Positions 49,550-61,045 of a stretch of 64,000 bases of DNA are shown here, in pieces. This DNA is from Kuschelorhynchus macadamiae (taxonomy: Eukaryota; Arthropoda; Insecta; Coleoptera; Curculionidae). Each line of letters starts with the position of its first letter. Position 1 is the first letter of the stretch. A model generated the notes under the pieces. That model saw nothing but the letters and a program-made list of their open reading frames with translations, was not told the origin of the DNA and made no database searches. The DNA lies in contig JAUTXW010001306.1 of the NCBI GenBank assembly GCA_030620095.1, forward strand, positions 1,342,001 through 1,406,000, written 5' to 3'. The position numbers were made by a program, and so were the translations under genes.

Positions 49550-51740
49550 TATAGATATATATAGGTCCTTTATTGTAATAGAGCTCGATTATTAAATTGT
49601 TATAATGTAATTAGTATGTCTGTTGTCCCAAAAAGCGTTTTTTTTTAACAATAAAAAAAATTGAGAGGGTGTAAAAAAATGTTTAATGTTTGAAGATTTG
49701 TTTACAATTTATTGTAAAAAAAAAGTTTTTCGGTCACCGGACATACAAATATACGTTATATTAATTTAACAATCGGCCTTTATTACAATAAGAGCCTAGC
49801 CTAGCACTAGGTCACTTCAAAAATTCAATCAGATTTTTTTTGAGAAGTACCGTATAATTGACTTTAATACCATACATACTCCTAAGAGAGAGTTTTAAAT
49901 AAAATACGTTATTTAATTTTTCGATCGATAATAAAAATCAACAAAACATGAAAATGAAAACGAGATTTTTATCAGTTACTAGACTGTTGAACTGCGAGAT
50001 CGTTTTCTACTAATTCATCTTCCTCTCTCTAGGTGTCTAATAGTGTCTTTGGCACATTGCGCGAATTTTACGCCCTCTATCACGGTCGTTTGCTCCTGCT
50101 GAAAGAACGAAACTGTCTTTTTATATCTTTATCGCAATATCTTTGAATCGTGTTTGCACTGCCCCTTAAATAAATGAAAACAAATAAATCTAACAACAAA
50201 ACAGTTAGCTGAGTCGTTTTAAAGTATTAAAAAACTGAGGATCGTTTTAAAACAAATAACTTTTATATAAAACATATTTCCATATAATTTATGTCGGAGA
50301 TAATAAGGTATACCTAGGCCCCTCGTAAATAGGCCACCCTGTAGGATTTGGACTCAAAGGACACAGCAGGTTTTAAATTTCGTTCGGCCCTTTGTCAAAT
50401 GTTTTAAATTTTAATATATTGTACTAGACTTTCGATACATTAGAAAAGTACCTAGAAGAAAAAATTCGACATAAATCGAAATATTTACCCCCATAACCGT
50501 TTTTTTTTTCTATGAACACTAAAATAAATTTCAAATTGTCATTTGAATGTCCAAGCGCCTATAAAACGACAAATTACTCGATTGTTTACAACAACTTTTC
50601 ACTTTTGCCCCCCTTCCCTTTTTACCCTTACTCCGTACTTTCCACCAAAATAACAAACAGTTTTTATAATTCAGATATGCATACCCAAAAACTCATTAAA
50701 AGACAATATTAATTACCGAATTAATTATTAACGGAAAATTGTTATTTTTTACCAATTAATCCCCCATTTTACCCCTTTCCCCTTACCATATTTCTAATAT
50801 ACTCGGCAGAGTTAGAACTTTGGCGCAATTATAAAAAATTCTTCTTTTGACGTGAACTAAAACATAGATATCAATTTTCAAAAATGTTGAAAAGGGTCAA
50901 ATTACATTGAGAACCTGCCATATGCTTTAAGTTGGAATAAAGGGTAAACCTGAATTTTATATTGGGCCAAACAGGGTATAATATTGGGTATAATAAATAT
51001 CAAAATCAATTCTATAGCAGAAATAAATCCTGTACCTAATGTGAGTTTAATAAAGTGAAAAAAGTGCTAGTTTTAAACAAATTGTTTATAACTGAAAGAA
51101 TCACTAACTGATTTAAAGCTTAAAAACTTAAGTCATTAACGAATCCGATCTAGTCATTTTTTTACTGGCAATATTCAGCTCGGCGTGAATATTTTGAACA
51201 CTATCTAGTCCTACCTAGTTCTAGAGCTGCAAATGAAAAAATAAAAATAAAACTTACCAAAATGCAACAAATATTAGCACTTTATCTCACAACAATTGTC
51301 TTCTAAAAACGTGAATTTATGGCGTCAGTGCTGTCTTCCGTGTATACATACACTGACCGGCCATTTGCATTTGGTATTTGAAGCAGAGTTGCCACAGTTA
51401 CTTGCCGCTGCCAAAAGTCGCAAATGACACGAAATTTGGGGAATAAATACTACTTTTTAATCATAAGATTCGGCGCATTTATAAATATTTGTTCTTACTT
51501 TCCTTGAGGGAAAGTATTGTAATCTTAAAAAAATACCCTCCGAAATTTTTGTGACCACACACAAAAACTAAAACTTATTTCATATTTACCGAGATAACTC
51601 TCAAGTCCAGCAAATGTCGGGATGTCAGAAGTACAAGGTCATGCGATGCGACCGAATATTCTGGAAAAATATGTTATGTCCATATTGGCCCAACGAATGT
51701 ACTACGTTAATTAGAAAACATGGAACGGATAGAAATTTAT
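49547..51740. other. AT-rich DNA, no gene seen
   Basis: No recognisable homology on either strand. Confidence 0.5.
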
Positions 51741-51744
51741 AAGA

Positions 51745-51965
51745 GGTGATATATTATATTGGTCCTATATTGGCCCAAAAGTGGCATTATATATCGAACA
51801 TATTTTTTTTACCAATATAACACCTACATAAGCTACAACAATTTTTACATATGCCTCACTGATAAAATATTGGGCCTATATAGGTCTAAAAGTGGCATTA
51901 TATATAGAAACTTATATTTTTTGCCAATATAACACCTACTTAGGCTAAAAAACTTCTATATTGGC
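51745..51965 (+). repeat. Two-copy ~110-bp tandem repeat
   Basis: aagtggcattatatat, then gccaatataacacctac/acttaggcta occurs twice (about 51745-51845 and 51868-51965). Isolated related phrases (ccaatattggc) occur at 48590-48790 and near 52470. Confidence 0.65.
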
Positions 51966-52496
51966 CCCACTTGTAAATATTGGGCCAACAGTGCACTAGG
52001 CTAGGACCTATATTTTGTGCTACAGGGGTGGCGACGCAAGACGCAAAAGTTTTCAATCTATAACCCAGGTTAATTGAAACTAGCTGCATTTTAAATTTGC
52101 GGAGAAGAATAGTATTCATATATACACTGTCAAAAGACAGGTTGGTTTTGAGATTTTGTAAGACAAGACTTATATTTTCAAAACAAATAATGATATAGAT
52201 GCATATTTTAAATTTGTTTAAGAGAAAGAACAACCAATATTATCTTGCAATTAATTACTGCAAAAAAAACGTCGCTATATACACCTGCTGAGATGACGAA
52301 ACGTATATATTAACCGTATATATTAACCCAATAAGCAGAACAGCTTTTTAGCACGAACCTCCGAAAAATTGGGAAGCAGGCCACTTTTTTTTTATTTGTA
52401 GCTTTTTGACAGCTCTTTTGAACAAGCAATTAGATCCTTTGCATGTGCAAGAAATTGAAAAATTAATTTTTTGCCAATATTGGCTTCTATCTCTCA

Positions 52497-52900
52497 TATA
52501 CCGGGTGTTTCATTTAGAATGGTCTCCGGCTATAACTCTGTAACCGTCCAAAAGACATCATTTTCGAATTCGAAAAATGTCCGCTAAGGGGCGTAACAGT
52601 ACCAAAGTAACTCAAAAATGAAAATGACGATTATCTCTTAAATTTTCTTAGTTAAGGTTTGTCAAAAATATAAGCATTGTATTCTTCAGGTAACTATGCA
52701 ACTTTTAAGTTTAAGTGATGGGTAAGGTCAAACTTTTCTTCTTTCAAACGTTTATATCTCTGTTTTGAATGAACCGATTACATTGAACTTGGTGTCGCTT
52801 TTTTTGCTCTTCACGTAGAGATATAAACTTTACCGTAATTATTCTATTAGTGGTCACTAGATGGCGTTTTTTCGTAATTTTTCAATTAATATGGATATTT
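52497..52900 (+). repeat. Mariner-type terminal repeat fragment
   Basis: Begins ccgggtgtttcatttagaat, then ggctataactctgtaaccg, phrases typical of the ends of insect mariner-like elements. No transposase follows and no inverted partner was found. Confidence 0.45.
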
Positions 52901-52944
52901 TCATAAAATCAAATAGTATGATACGACCTTATTGTTATTTTAAT

Positions 52945-53395
52945 TTATGGTTATAAAAGGTATCGAATAGTCAAATAAAAACTACAGGTCTGTATTTAAA
53001 TTAAAAAAGTTGATGATGGTGGCCCGAATTCGAAACGTCGGATTGAAAAACTAATCTCACCATTTTATAGAGGAGAAAAAGTGACACTGAGTAGAAAAAG
53101 TGACAATGATAGAGCGGAAAGTATTTTCATCTGTCATTTCAACTAAGCCTACAATTATAGAAACCATAAGACTAACTTTTTGTTTTTTTTAGGTTTTCTA
53201 AAATTGTAGGCTTAGTGGAAACGGCAGATGAAAGTAACTTTCACTCCATCATTGTTACTTTTTCTCAAATTGCTGAGGTTAGCTCTTCAATCCGATGTTT
53301 CGGATTCGAGCGACCATCATCAAAATGTTTAATTTAAGTACAGACCGGGATTTTTATTTCACTATTCAGAACCTTTTATAATTCCCATATTGCTC
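52945..53395. mobile_element. Inverted repeat with hammerhead-like phrases (E), no (TA)n flank
   Basis: Arms 52945-53165 and about 53190-53395 are inverted and diverged. They share atagt(c/g)aaataaaaa, tgatgatggt, cgaaac(g/a)tcggattgaa, agtgacaatgat-like and taagcctacaatt phrases. It resembles the (TA)n-bounded structures but is older and has no (TA)n at its edges. Confidence 0.7.
53008..53044 (+). ncRNA. Hammerhead-like phrase (weak)
   Basis: UUGAUGA, then GAAACGUCGGAU. C3 reads U, and neither stem I nor stem II pairs convincingly in this copy. The inverse copy at 53290-53324 reads GAAACAUC. Probably a relic. Confidence 0.25.
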
Positions 53396-53411
53396 ATAAA
53401 TATAAAGAATA

Positions 53412-53705
53412 ATATTCAGGGTTTCCCATTTAAAAAATAAAGCAGGTTCCGATAACTTTTTGACCTGACCGCATATACTTATTCTGAAACCGGCACTGAA
53501 TTTTACGGAAAAGTTGGAATACCAGCGGTGCCTGAAAATTCAACATTTTCAAAAACGCCTAATATCTCAAAAACCATAAGGGGTATGAAACCTCTGCTAC
53601 CTTCCTCTTTAATTTCACAAAAGAGTAGCGGACTGTCGTGAAAACCGCAACCCTATATCTATAAAAAAAGGGAGGCCCGCAAAAGTGCCGAAAATGCCCT
53701 GTACA
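53412..53705 (-). repeat. Inverted partner of 47560-47840
   Basis: It ends with ccctgtac, the mirror of the gtacaggg at 47560. See that entry. The 6.1 kb between holds no transposase I recognise. Confidence 0.55.
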
Positions 53706-54560
53706 CTGGAAAAACAAATTATTTGATTTAAACAAACATGAAGTTTACCGTAACAAATATTTTTGTATAAAATCGTAAAAAAATAAAAATATATTTGAAC
53801 TTATCCTGTTTATTTAAATCAATATATTGTAAACCAAATAAGTAATATTTTGTAACATATAACTAATAAATAATAAACAATTGTTTGTTATAAATATATA
53901 TTTGTTTAATCAAATAAATTATTACTTAATTCGAAAACGTAAAAACGTCGTGTCTTATGGCCGTTATTAATTTTAAATATATTATTTATTTGTATTAAAA
54001 ATAAATATGTATTTATTTAGTGTGTTGCTAGTCTAGTTATGGAAGTGCAAAAATGGCTAGATAAATAAAATATCGGTCATTAATAGCATTCATTTCAAAG
54101 TAAGAAAGGACATTACCGTCATTGACGTATATTAGATTACAGTAATTAAGTGCTTTAACCCTTAAATACAGACGGAAATCAAAATCAAACCGAACGAATC
54201 CAATTAATTGCTATACTCACAATCTCTAGTATATCTTTAAATCGAACATAAGGAGACATGTTGGAAAAGTTGTGGAGCAATAGGTTGTGGCTTGCATAAG
54301 TAATTTAGTTTTGAAACAAATGGTGCATCTTTCGCAGTCAAATTGACCGTTACCTCTGGTTACGTTACAACAATAAAAGTATGTAAAAAAAATATCATTT
54401 ATTGTAGTATTTCGCATTTTATTTAAAAAAAAATCTAACAGTATCTTGTGTCACATTTTGTTCCAGCTCTCTAGATCCGGCGCGCGGTGGGCTAGATAAA
54501 AAAAATGCGGTAATTATAATACTGGTTGAAGAATATACCGATGATCCAGGTGTATATAGA
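53706..54560. other. AT-rich DNA, no gene seen
   Basis: No recognisable homology or repeat. Confidence 0.5.
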
Positions 54561-54569
54561 CATATGTGC

Positions 54570-54880
54570 AGCGAATATATTTTTTATTTTTTAAGCAGAA
54601 AAGGTAACGAGAAGGCAAATTCTCAACTTAGACAGAAAAATTAGCAATCCAGGACATACTAGAATAAGAATGCCGTAGAAAACATAAAAAATAGCTTTTT
54701 CGATATTAATCTTCTCTATACTCATTGAAGAACACAGCGATGACTCATTGCACTTTCTGTGCTGCAAATATATTTTTTTAGTAGAAAAAGCAACGATAAG
54801 CCAAATTCTCGACTTAAAAAGGAAAATTGGCAATCTAAAACATATTAGAAACAGAACCTGAACAAGCAGTTGAAACATGA
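54570..54880 (+). repeat. Diverged two-copy direct repeat
   Basis: gcagcgaatatatttttt.../gcagaaaaggtaacgagaag (54570-54690) corresponds to gctgcaaatatattttttta/gtagaaaaagcaacgataag (54755-54870). Unit ~185 bp. Non-coding. Confidence 0.6.
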
Positions 54881-55195
54881 AAAAAAAAGGCTTTTTATAT
54901 GTCTATATATTGTTATTTTTGTATATGCATATAAAAACTGTGTTTTATGTACGTAGTGGAATTATGTACTAGAATTCTGTACAAGAGAAGTTGTGGGTAA
55001 AGGCGAATTTGCGGGTTTTTTCACCTATAAACTTCCCAAAATACGAAAAAAATGTTTTTGAAAAATTTATTGTTGCCTAATATTTTTACAGATTTATTAA
55101 TATTTCTATAAATAATTGCATATTAACTTTTTCTATATAGTATTATCTTTCTCGTCTTTCCTAGAGGACCAATAATATATTAGCTTTTTTGTGTG
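54880..55195. other. No gene seen
   Basis: AT-rich, no homology recognised. Confidence 0.5.
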
Positions 55196-57735
55196 ATAAA
55201 TAATTATTTTTGTTGCTTTTTAATACTAACTCGGAATTCTCAATTATTTCATGATCAACCTTGCATCAAAACTTTTTAATTAAGTTTTTCGTTTTTTTCG
55301 ACATAATGTACCTTTTTTGAAAATTTTAAATATCTCTTACGACTGCAAAAATATATACCTATCGGCATGTATCGATAATATTTTATTTTTATTGCTATAT
55401 CGATATATCGATAAAACGATATATCCCGATATATCCGATATAGTGGACACACTCAGAGAATTTGAATATTTGTTAAAAAAATTTAGAACTTGACTAGTAA
55501 CAATTATTATACATCAAATTAAATTTCTAGAATATAACGAAGATATTGTGACAACTTGCTGCATATATTCAAGCAATAATTGATATAAAATTAATTTTGC
55601 TACTTTCTGATTTTTTTTTAAGACAAACAGGTAATACTTTATTTACCCTTGGTAAAAAAAAAGTAGTTTTTTATTTCTAAGAACTCTTTTCACCGGCTGT
55701 TATAGCATATTTTTAATAACGAACGTTGAAATCATAGGAACTCTCTATTATTTCAAATGTCTATTTGTAAAACCATATAGGTTAGATTCTATTAGTTGGT
55801 TACAAAAAAATACAAATATTTTTACAAGACAATTATTTTGTGATATACTATAATAAATTTAATTTCTAGCGTGCCGTAAATTAATATTTGATTATAAGCA
55901 GTGTAATTTTTCGGTAGGCTATTATTGATACCTTTTTTTTAGTTCTCACCTAAATAAAAGACTTCCCAAAATAAGATTAAAAACCATATTTAAATAATAA
56001 ACAAAACTGATTTAGAAACATCAATACAGTATTCCACTCCTTACGTTAAACAGTTTATATATTCATATTATTATTTAGTAATAATTTTATACAAAATTCG
56101 TATTTTTTATGTGATAAATAATTATTATTTTTGTTGCTTTTTAATACTAACTCGGAATTTTCAATAATCTCATGAACAGCCTTGCATAAAAACTTTTTTA
56201 TTAAGTTTTTCGTTCTTTCCGACGCAATGTACCACTTTTTGAAAATTTTAAATTTCTCCTACGACTGCAAAACCCGAATTTTTGAAAATACTTTTTGCTG
56301 ACGGTATTTTTTCCAGATATTTTACTTATGAAACCAAAGATTAATTTTCGATCTTTCCATCTATTATATTGAGCTTTGTCTTTTGTGTTCATGGAGACTA
56401 GGGATGGGCGATAATCGAATTTACCTATCGTCTATCGATAAGTGAAACTGAGTCGATAAAATTAAGGTATTTCTACCTATCAATAATTCACTGCTACTTA
56501 CTCACCGATATTTGCAACCAACGGCGGTTTTCTCCAACTAAATACATCGAAGAGCAAAAAAAGGAACTCACCTTTCGAAATATGTAATCGATTTATCCAT
56601 AACTATCGATGTTATCGGCTACCTATCGATATTATAGGATACCTATCGGTATTATCGAATATCGATAATATTTTATTTTTATTGCTATTCTATATCTCAC
56701 CGCTCTAAGGGTAACTATGGATATATCGATAAAACTCTCATCCCAGTGGACACACTCCTAGAAAATTTAGAACTTAGCTAGTAACAATTAATATACATAA
56801 AATTAAACTTCTAGAATATTACGATGATATTGTGAGAACTTGCTGCATATATTCAAGCAATAATTGATATAAAATTAATTTTACTACTTTTACTAATTTT
56901 ACTACGCATTATTTTTGTTGCTTTTTAATACTAACTCCGAATTCTCATGATCAACCTTGCATCAAAACTTTTTAATTAATTTTTTGGTTTTTTTCGACGC
57001 AATGCACCATTTTTTGAATTTTCTATATGACTGCAAAATCTGAATTTTTAAGAACACTTTTTTTCTGATGGTATTTTTTCCGGATATTTTACCTATGAAA
57101 CAAAGATGAATTTTCGATCTTTCCATACATTATAATGAGTTTTGTCTTTTGTGTTCGTGGAGATTAGGGATGAGCGACAATATAATTTATCTATGGTCTA
57201 TCGATAGATGAAAACGAGTCCATAAAATTAAGGTATTTCTACTTATCAATAGTTCATTGCTACCTACTCATCGATATTTGCGACCAACGGCGGTTTGCGA
57301 ACCAAATATATCGAAGAGCAAAAAAGGACCACACCTTTCGAAATATGTAATCCATAACTATCGATGTTATCGGCTACCTATCGATATTATCGGATATCTA
57401 CCGGTATTATCGAATACCTATCGGCATGTATCGATAATGTTTTTCTTTTTATTGCTATTTGATATGTCACTGACGTATCGGTATCGATATATCGATAAAA
57501 CTCCCGTCCCCAACCCGAGTAGCTGAATATTTGTTAAAAAAATTTAGAACTTGGCTAGTAACAATTATTATTAATCAAATTTAACGTCTAGAATATTACG
57601 ATGATATTGTGACCATTTGCTGCATATATTAAAGCAATAATTGATATAAAATTAATTTTACTACTTTCTGATTTTTCTTTAAGACGAGAGAATAATATTG
57701 TATTTACCACCGGTAAAAAAACAGTAGTAAATTTT
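55195..57735 (+). repeat. Threefold ~0.8-0.9 kb tandem repeat with TATCGATA-rich cores
   Basis: Units start near 55195, 56109 and 56906, each opening with tttttgttgctttttaatac, then taactc(g/c)gaatt, and each containing ttagaactt(g/a)gctagtaaca and gctgcatatattcaagcaat-like phrases. Units 2 and 3 contain a central ~360-bp segment dense in TATCGATA and related octamers. Unit 1 has a shortened version. No coding capacity. Confidence 0.8.
56400..56752 (+). mobile_element. hAT-like MITE within tandem unit 2
   Basis: The left end is TAGGGATGGGCGATAATCG. The right end is ..CGATAAAACTCTCATCCCA, whose inverse reads TGGGATGAGAG, matching the hAT-type (C/T)AGGGATGGGC end. Flanking octamers ATGGAGAC and GTGGACAC match at 6 of 8 positions, consistent with an old 8-bp target duplication. 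A sister copy lies in unit 3 (about 57166-57510). Confidence 0.5.
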
Positions 57736-58020
57736 TTAGATCGTAAACTGTAAAGCATAAAGTTATGTATATTACGTCGTTAATATTTAATCGTGGTTTA
57801 TCACTACATGCCACCACATACAGATGATTTATTTTAATCGTAAAGGTATGACGTGATAAAACAAACACCTTGCCACTGTTATGAATATTGCTTGTAACAT
57901 AAAATATAGGTTTAAAAAAAGATAATTATTATGTTTTATTTTCACTGAATTTAGATTAGATATAAAAAATTCCCCTGATGATGCAATACTGCCGAATTTG
58001 ATCCCATCCCATTTATATGT

Positions 58021-58021
<1 letters not shown>

Positions 58022-58065
<44 letters not shown>
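58022..58065. repeat. (TA)n microsatellite
   Basis: TA run left of the 58-59 kb palindromic element. A second run (58107-58153) splits the first module from the left arm. Confidence 0.95.
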
Positions 58066-58066
<1 letters not shown>

Positions 58067-58103
58067 TAAAATCAATAAAAATGCGCTTTTACACACCACC
58101 ATT

Positions 58104-58157
<54 letters not shown>

Positions 58158-58225
58158 AGCAGAAATATATAATTTCTGCAGGTGCAAAACGGCCTACAAG
58201 AAGAATTGCTTTCGATTATGTCACA

Positions 58226-58285
58226 GGGTACCCTCCTGCGATCATGATTTCTGGGCCTTTACCCTCATCAGGCAGGCTTGTACCC
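58226..58285 (-). ncRNA. Hammerhead ribozyme-like motif, left arm
   Basis: Inverse copy of 58731-58790, with the same core, stems and palindromic stem III. See that entry for the base-by-base description. Confidence 0.7.
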
Positions 58286-58730
58286 AGGGAGATCTGAAAT
58301 AACAGATTGCTCGATATGACAAAATCGAAAACGAAACGTCTATCATACTGAAATAGTACTACATGCTAAGTATAACACTTAGCGCCACCTATTGGGGCTC
58401 CGGTGGTTTCCGGCTGCAAACCCATAGGAATTTGGCAAAGTATGCACTAGCACCATCATACGGAGAGTAGATACTAAAATCAATAAAAATGCGCTTTCAC
58501 ACACCTTTATCAAATGTGAAAGCGCATTTTTATTGATTTTAGTATCTACTCTCCGTATGATGGTGCTAGTGCATACTTTGCCAAATTCCTATGGGTTTGC
58601 AGCCGGAAACCACCGGAGCCCCAATAGGTGGCGCTAAGTGTTATACTTAGCATGTAGTACTATTTCAGTATGATAGACGTTTCGTTTTCGATTTTGTCAT
58701 ATCGAGCAATCTGTTATTTCAGATCTCCCT

Positions 58731-58790
58731 GGGTACAAGCCTGCCTGATGAGGGTAAAGGCCCAGAAATCATGATCGCAGGAGGGTACCC
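58731..58790 (+). ncRNA. Hammerhead ribozyme-like motif, right arm (canonical)
   Basis: Outer stem I GGGUAC/GUACCC (58731-58736 with 58785-58790), internal loop AAG/AGG, inner stem I CCUGC/GCAGG (58740-58744 with 58777-58781). Core CUGAUGA (58745-58751), stem II GGG/CCC (58752-58754 with 58761-58763) with loop UAAAGG, one extra A, GAAA (58765-58768). Self-complementary stem III AUCAUGAU (58768-58775), then C17 (58776), giving an AUC triplet. Predicted cleavage is between 58776 and 58777. All invariant core bases are present. A stem I internal loop beside a stem II loop is the arrangement that gives efficient type I hammerheads their tertiary contact. The extra A before GAAA is the one departure. 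Confidence 0.72.
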
Positions 58791-58931
58791 TGTGACATAA
58801 TCGAAAGCAATTCTTCTTGTAGGCCGTTTTGCACCTGCAGAAATTATATATTTCTGCTATTCTACATATATCTTTTCCGGCCAAGAACTTTTGATAAAGG
58901 TGTGTGAAAGCGCATTTTTATTGATTTTAGT

Positions 58932-58934
<3 letters not shown>

Positions 58935-59018
<84 letters not shown>
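58935..59018. repeat. (TA)n microsatellite between palindrome and LTR
   Basis: TA run with one tatacata interruption. It is the insertion target of the errantivirus-like element on one side and the edge of the hammerhead palindrome on the other. Confidence 0.95.
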
Positions 59019-59019
<1 letters not shown>

Positions 59020-59021
<2 letters not shown>

Positions 59022-59293
59022 ATAACTTTTTTACGTAGTTTACAAAAATAAATTATGACCTTTATTATTTTCCTCCATAAAAAAAGATTTTAAGTTAATA
59101 ACTCGGAACACGAGAAATTATTTTTAAAAAATCAATTTTATTTCATAAGCGTACAAAGAGAACTAACTACAAAATGCATTTTAGTTATATTTATAAGTTC
59201 AGTAATGCTTATGTTGCATGAGAACGAAAAGATAAAAGTCTAAGAATTGCAAGTGCATAAATGCAGAATTGCATTTCTCACGGGAACGTAACT
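59020..59293 (-). repeat. 3' LTR (about 275 bp)
   Basis: It begins AGTTACGTTCCCG just after the polypurine tract; AGT(T) starts are usual for errantivirus LTRs. It runs to ~59020, where the TA tract begins. An AATAAA lies within (TGAAATAAAATTG on the minus strand), with a TATA-like tataaatataac upstream. The outer edge is approximate because the 5' LTR is not in the window for comparison. Confidence 0.65.
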
Positions 59294-59304
59294 CCTCCCC
59301 TCTT
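59294..59304 (-). other. Polypurine tract
   Basis: AAGAGGGGAGG on the minus strand, immediately before the LTR start. It is the expected plus-strand primer site of an LTR retroelement. Confidence 0.75.
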
Positions 59305-59372
59305 AGTTGAAAGCACGTTCTTAAAGACGTGTTTTCAAAAATTTCCAAAAAGGTTTAAAGATTATTAATATT

Positions 59373-61001
59373 TTAGAAAATTCTATTATTTTCTTCAATA
59401 TCTAAAGTATTAGAGTTTGCATTTAATTGTTTTTTCTTAGACTTTTTTACAAGTTTTTTGTATATGAAAAATATAAAAATTATTGAAATGAATATGTAAA
59501 GTAAAATTGTCCAAAAACTGGTCTTCTTTACATAAATCGTTGTGGTCATTTCTTCTAGGGCCTTCTTTTGGTTTTCCAATTTGGCTTCGATTTCTTTAGT
59601 AGTTTTTAGGTTTACGTAGTTTAAGTCCATACTAGGAGGGTTGTAGAATGAATCTCGGTTTTCCTTAATTAGACTTAAATTAAGGGTAGGTAGATTAATT
59701 CCATTAAATGTTAATTGACTTGATTTATATGTTTCAAGCGTAATTGACTTTATCCGTACTTTACATCCTGGGGATGACTCAAGAAGATAGGAACCATATA
59801 AGGGTATGTTATCTTCGGATTTTTGACAATTTATGACGGCGATTACTTGTATTGGTACTGTTATCAGCCATTTGTCGTCGATTATTTTTGTTGTCTGGAT
59901 CTCGTGCATTTGAGTTTCGAATGGGTGGCAAAACGTAATATTTGTGTGATGTTTGATAAGTTGAACAGCACAGGAGGGGCTGTCTTCGACAAACGTGGTG
60001 TGGGCTTCTTTACACAAATATTTTTGTGGTTGGATTTCGTGACATCTTTGGTCCATATGGGCATATTTTGTATTGCCTAATGCTAGGTAGGGTTTATAAG
60101 GAATATTTACAAGAAATGATCGATTATTGGGAATTGGTAAAGGGAATAACTTAAAATATTGATATATCTCCGATTCCACAAGAGGAAGTTCAAATATAAA
60201 TACAATATTAAAGTTTTTTAAGAAACTTTTAATTTCTATAATTTTTTCGAAATTAAGTATATTTTTATAAGTTACTTCTAAAGGGAGTTTATCTGAGCCT
60301 AGATGATCTTGTAAGTTCTTTATTTCTATAAATAGTTCATTTGGTTCTATTATTGAATTATAAAGTACATTAATTTTTGCAAAAGTGATACCTATTTCAA
60401 TCTTATTCAGAATATCGTAGATTGATTGATAAATTGTTGTTATTTGATTGATTATTGTATATATTAAATAAAATTCGTGATTACTTATTTGTTCCATCTG
60501 AACTTTATTAATTATTTTTTCTATTTGTAAAATGCGTGACTTTAGTACCATTTGGTTATGTGTGATATTAGATATAATTGTTTTAAATTTATTAATAGTG
60601 GATTCTAAAAGTGTAATTTGATTGATAGCGTCAATTTTCAATTTATTTTGATTTTCTTGTAATTTCGTGATTTTGGCATCAATTTGCTCTGCGTCATTTT
60701 GATCTAAGTTTCCAGTTATACTTTTTATGAATGAACCTAAGGGGTTAAAAAGACCTCTTTTACTACGATAATTTTCTTGATTTGGGACAATTTGTTCTAA
60801 TAGAGTTTCTATTCTTTTTTCAAGTGTACATAATGTATTAAAAGAATTAAAATATTCCTTATGGTATTCGCTGTTATTTTGAATGTTTATGTATATTGAT
60901 TTTGCTTGTTTTTGAATATTTTGAAATTGGTTAATTAAAGGGGTTAGGTTAATATTTTGAACGAATGTCCAGTGATTGGATTTAAGTTTAGCGGTTCCCA
61001 T
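59373..61001 (-). CDS. env: Env-like membrane fusion protein of the errantivirus element
   Basis: 542 codons from the first ATG. It is related to the F-type envelope proteins of errantiviruses and baculoviruses. Visible features are an N-terminal surface region, a furin-type RSKR site at residues 79-82 followed by a GLF-rich hydrophobic stretch suited to a fusion peptide, then long heptad-like Ile/Leu/Asn-rich helices. A Cys-containing luminal region follows, and one strong transmembrane segment near residues 500-520 (FWTILLYIFISIIFIFFIY), then a basic cytoplasmic tail. No obvious signal peptide follows this Met; the frame is open upstream to ~61099, and env is normally made from a spliced RNA, so the true N-terminus probably comes from an upstream exon joined near 61074. 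The frame is intact. Whether it makes infectious particles is unknown. Confidence 0.85.
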   Translation of the reverse strand: MGTAKLKSNHWTFVQNINLTPLINQFQNIQKQAKSIYINIQNNSEYHKEYFNSFNTLCTLEKRIETLLEQIVPNQENYRSKRGLFNPLGSFIKSITGNLDQNDAEQIDAKITKLQENQNKLKIDAINQITLLESTINKFKTIISNITHNQMVLKSRILQIEKIINKVQMEQISNHEFYLIYTIINQITTIYQSIYDILNKIEIGITFAKINVLYNSIIEPNELFIEIKNLQDHLGSDKLPLEVTYKNILNFEKIIEIKSFLKNFNIVFIFELPLVESEIYQYFKLFPLPIPNNRSFLVNIPYKPYLALGNTKYAHMDQRCHEIQPQKYLCKEAHTTFVEDSPSCAVQLIKHHTNITFCHPFETQMHEIQTTKIIDDKWLITVPIQVIAVINCQKSEDNIPLYGSYLLESSPGCKVRIKSITLETYKSSQLTFNGINLPTLNLSLIKENRDSFYNPPSMDLNYVNLKTTKEIEAKLENQKKALEEMTTTIYVKKTSFWTILLYIFISIIFIFFIYKKLVKKSKKKQLNANSNTLDIEENNRIF

Positions 61002-61045
61002 TTTGAATGGTAGTATTCCTGGATGTTTATTTAAATCATGGAATT

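Larger units (their letters stand above)
58067..58935. mobile_element. (TA)n-bounded palindrome with hammerhead in each arm (C)
   Basis: Two ~350-bp arms (58154-58506 and 58511-58863) are nearly perfect inverted copies around a short loop. A 35-bp module (actaaaatcaataaaaatgc, then gctttcacacacc) occurs four times: 58067-58101 and 58470-58505 direct, and 58514-58548 and about 58896-58935 inverted. Each unit thus has this module at both ends, like a Penelope-type terminal repeat. Each arm has one canonical hammerhead-like fold and, on the other strand, a GAAACGUC phrase. TA tracts lie at 58022-58065, 58107-58153 and 58935-59018. No ORF; it must rely on proteins from elsewhere if it moves. Confidence 0.85.

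Noticed and set aside
58226..58285. Reading the GAAACGUC phrases of the 58-kb arms (other strand) as a second hammerhead
   Set aside because: GAUA/UAUC can pair as stem I, but the core side reads UGACAAA and stem II overlaps GAAA, so it was not called as a separate ribozyme.
59823..60080. Plus-strand open frames opposite env and pol (also 61038-61241 and 59882-60064)
   Set aside because: These are shadows of the long env and pol coding frames on the minus strand.
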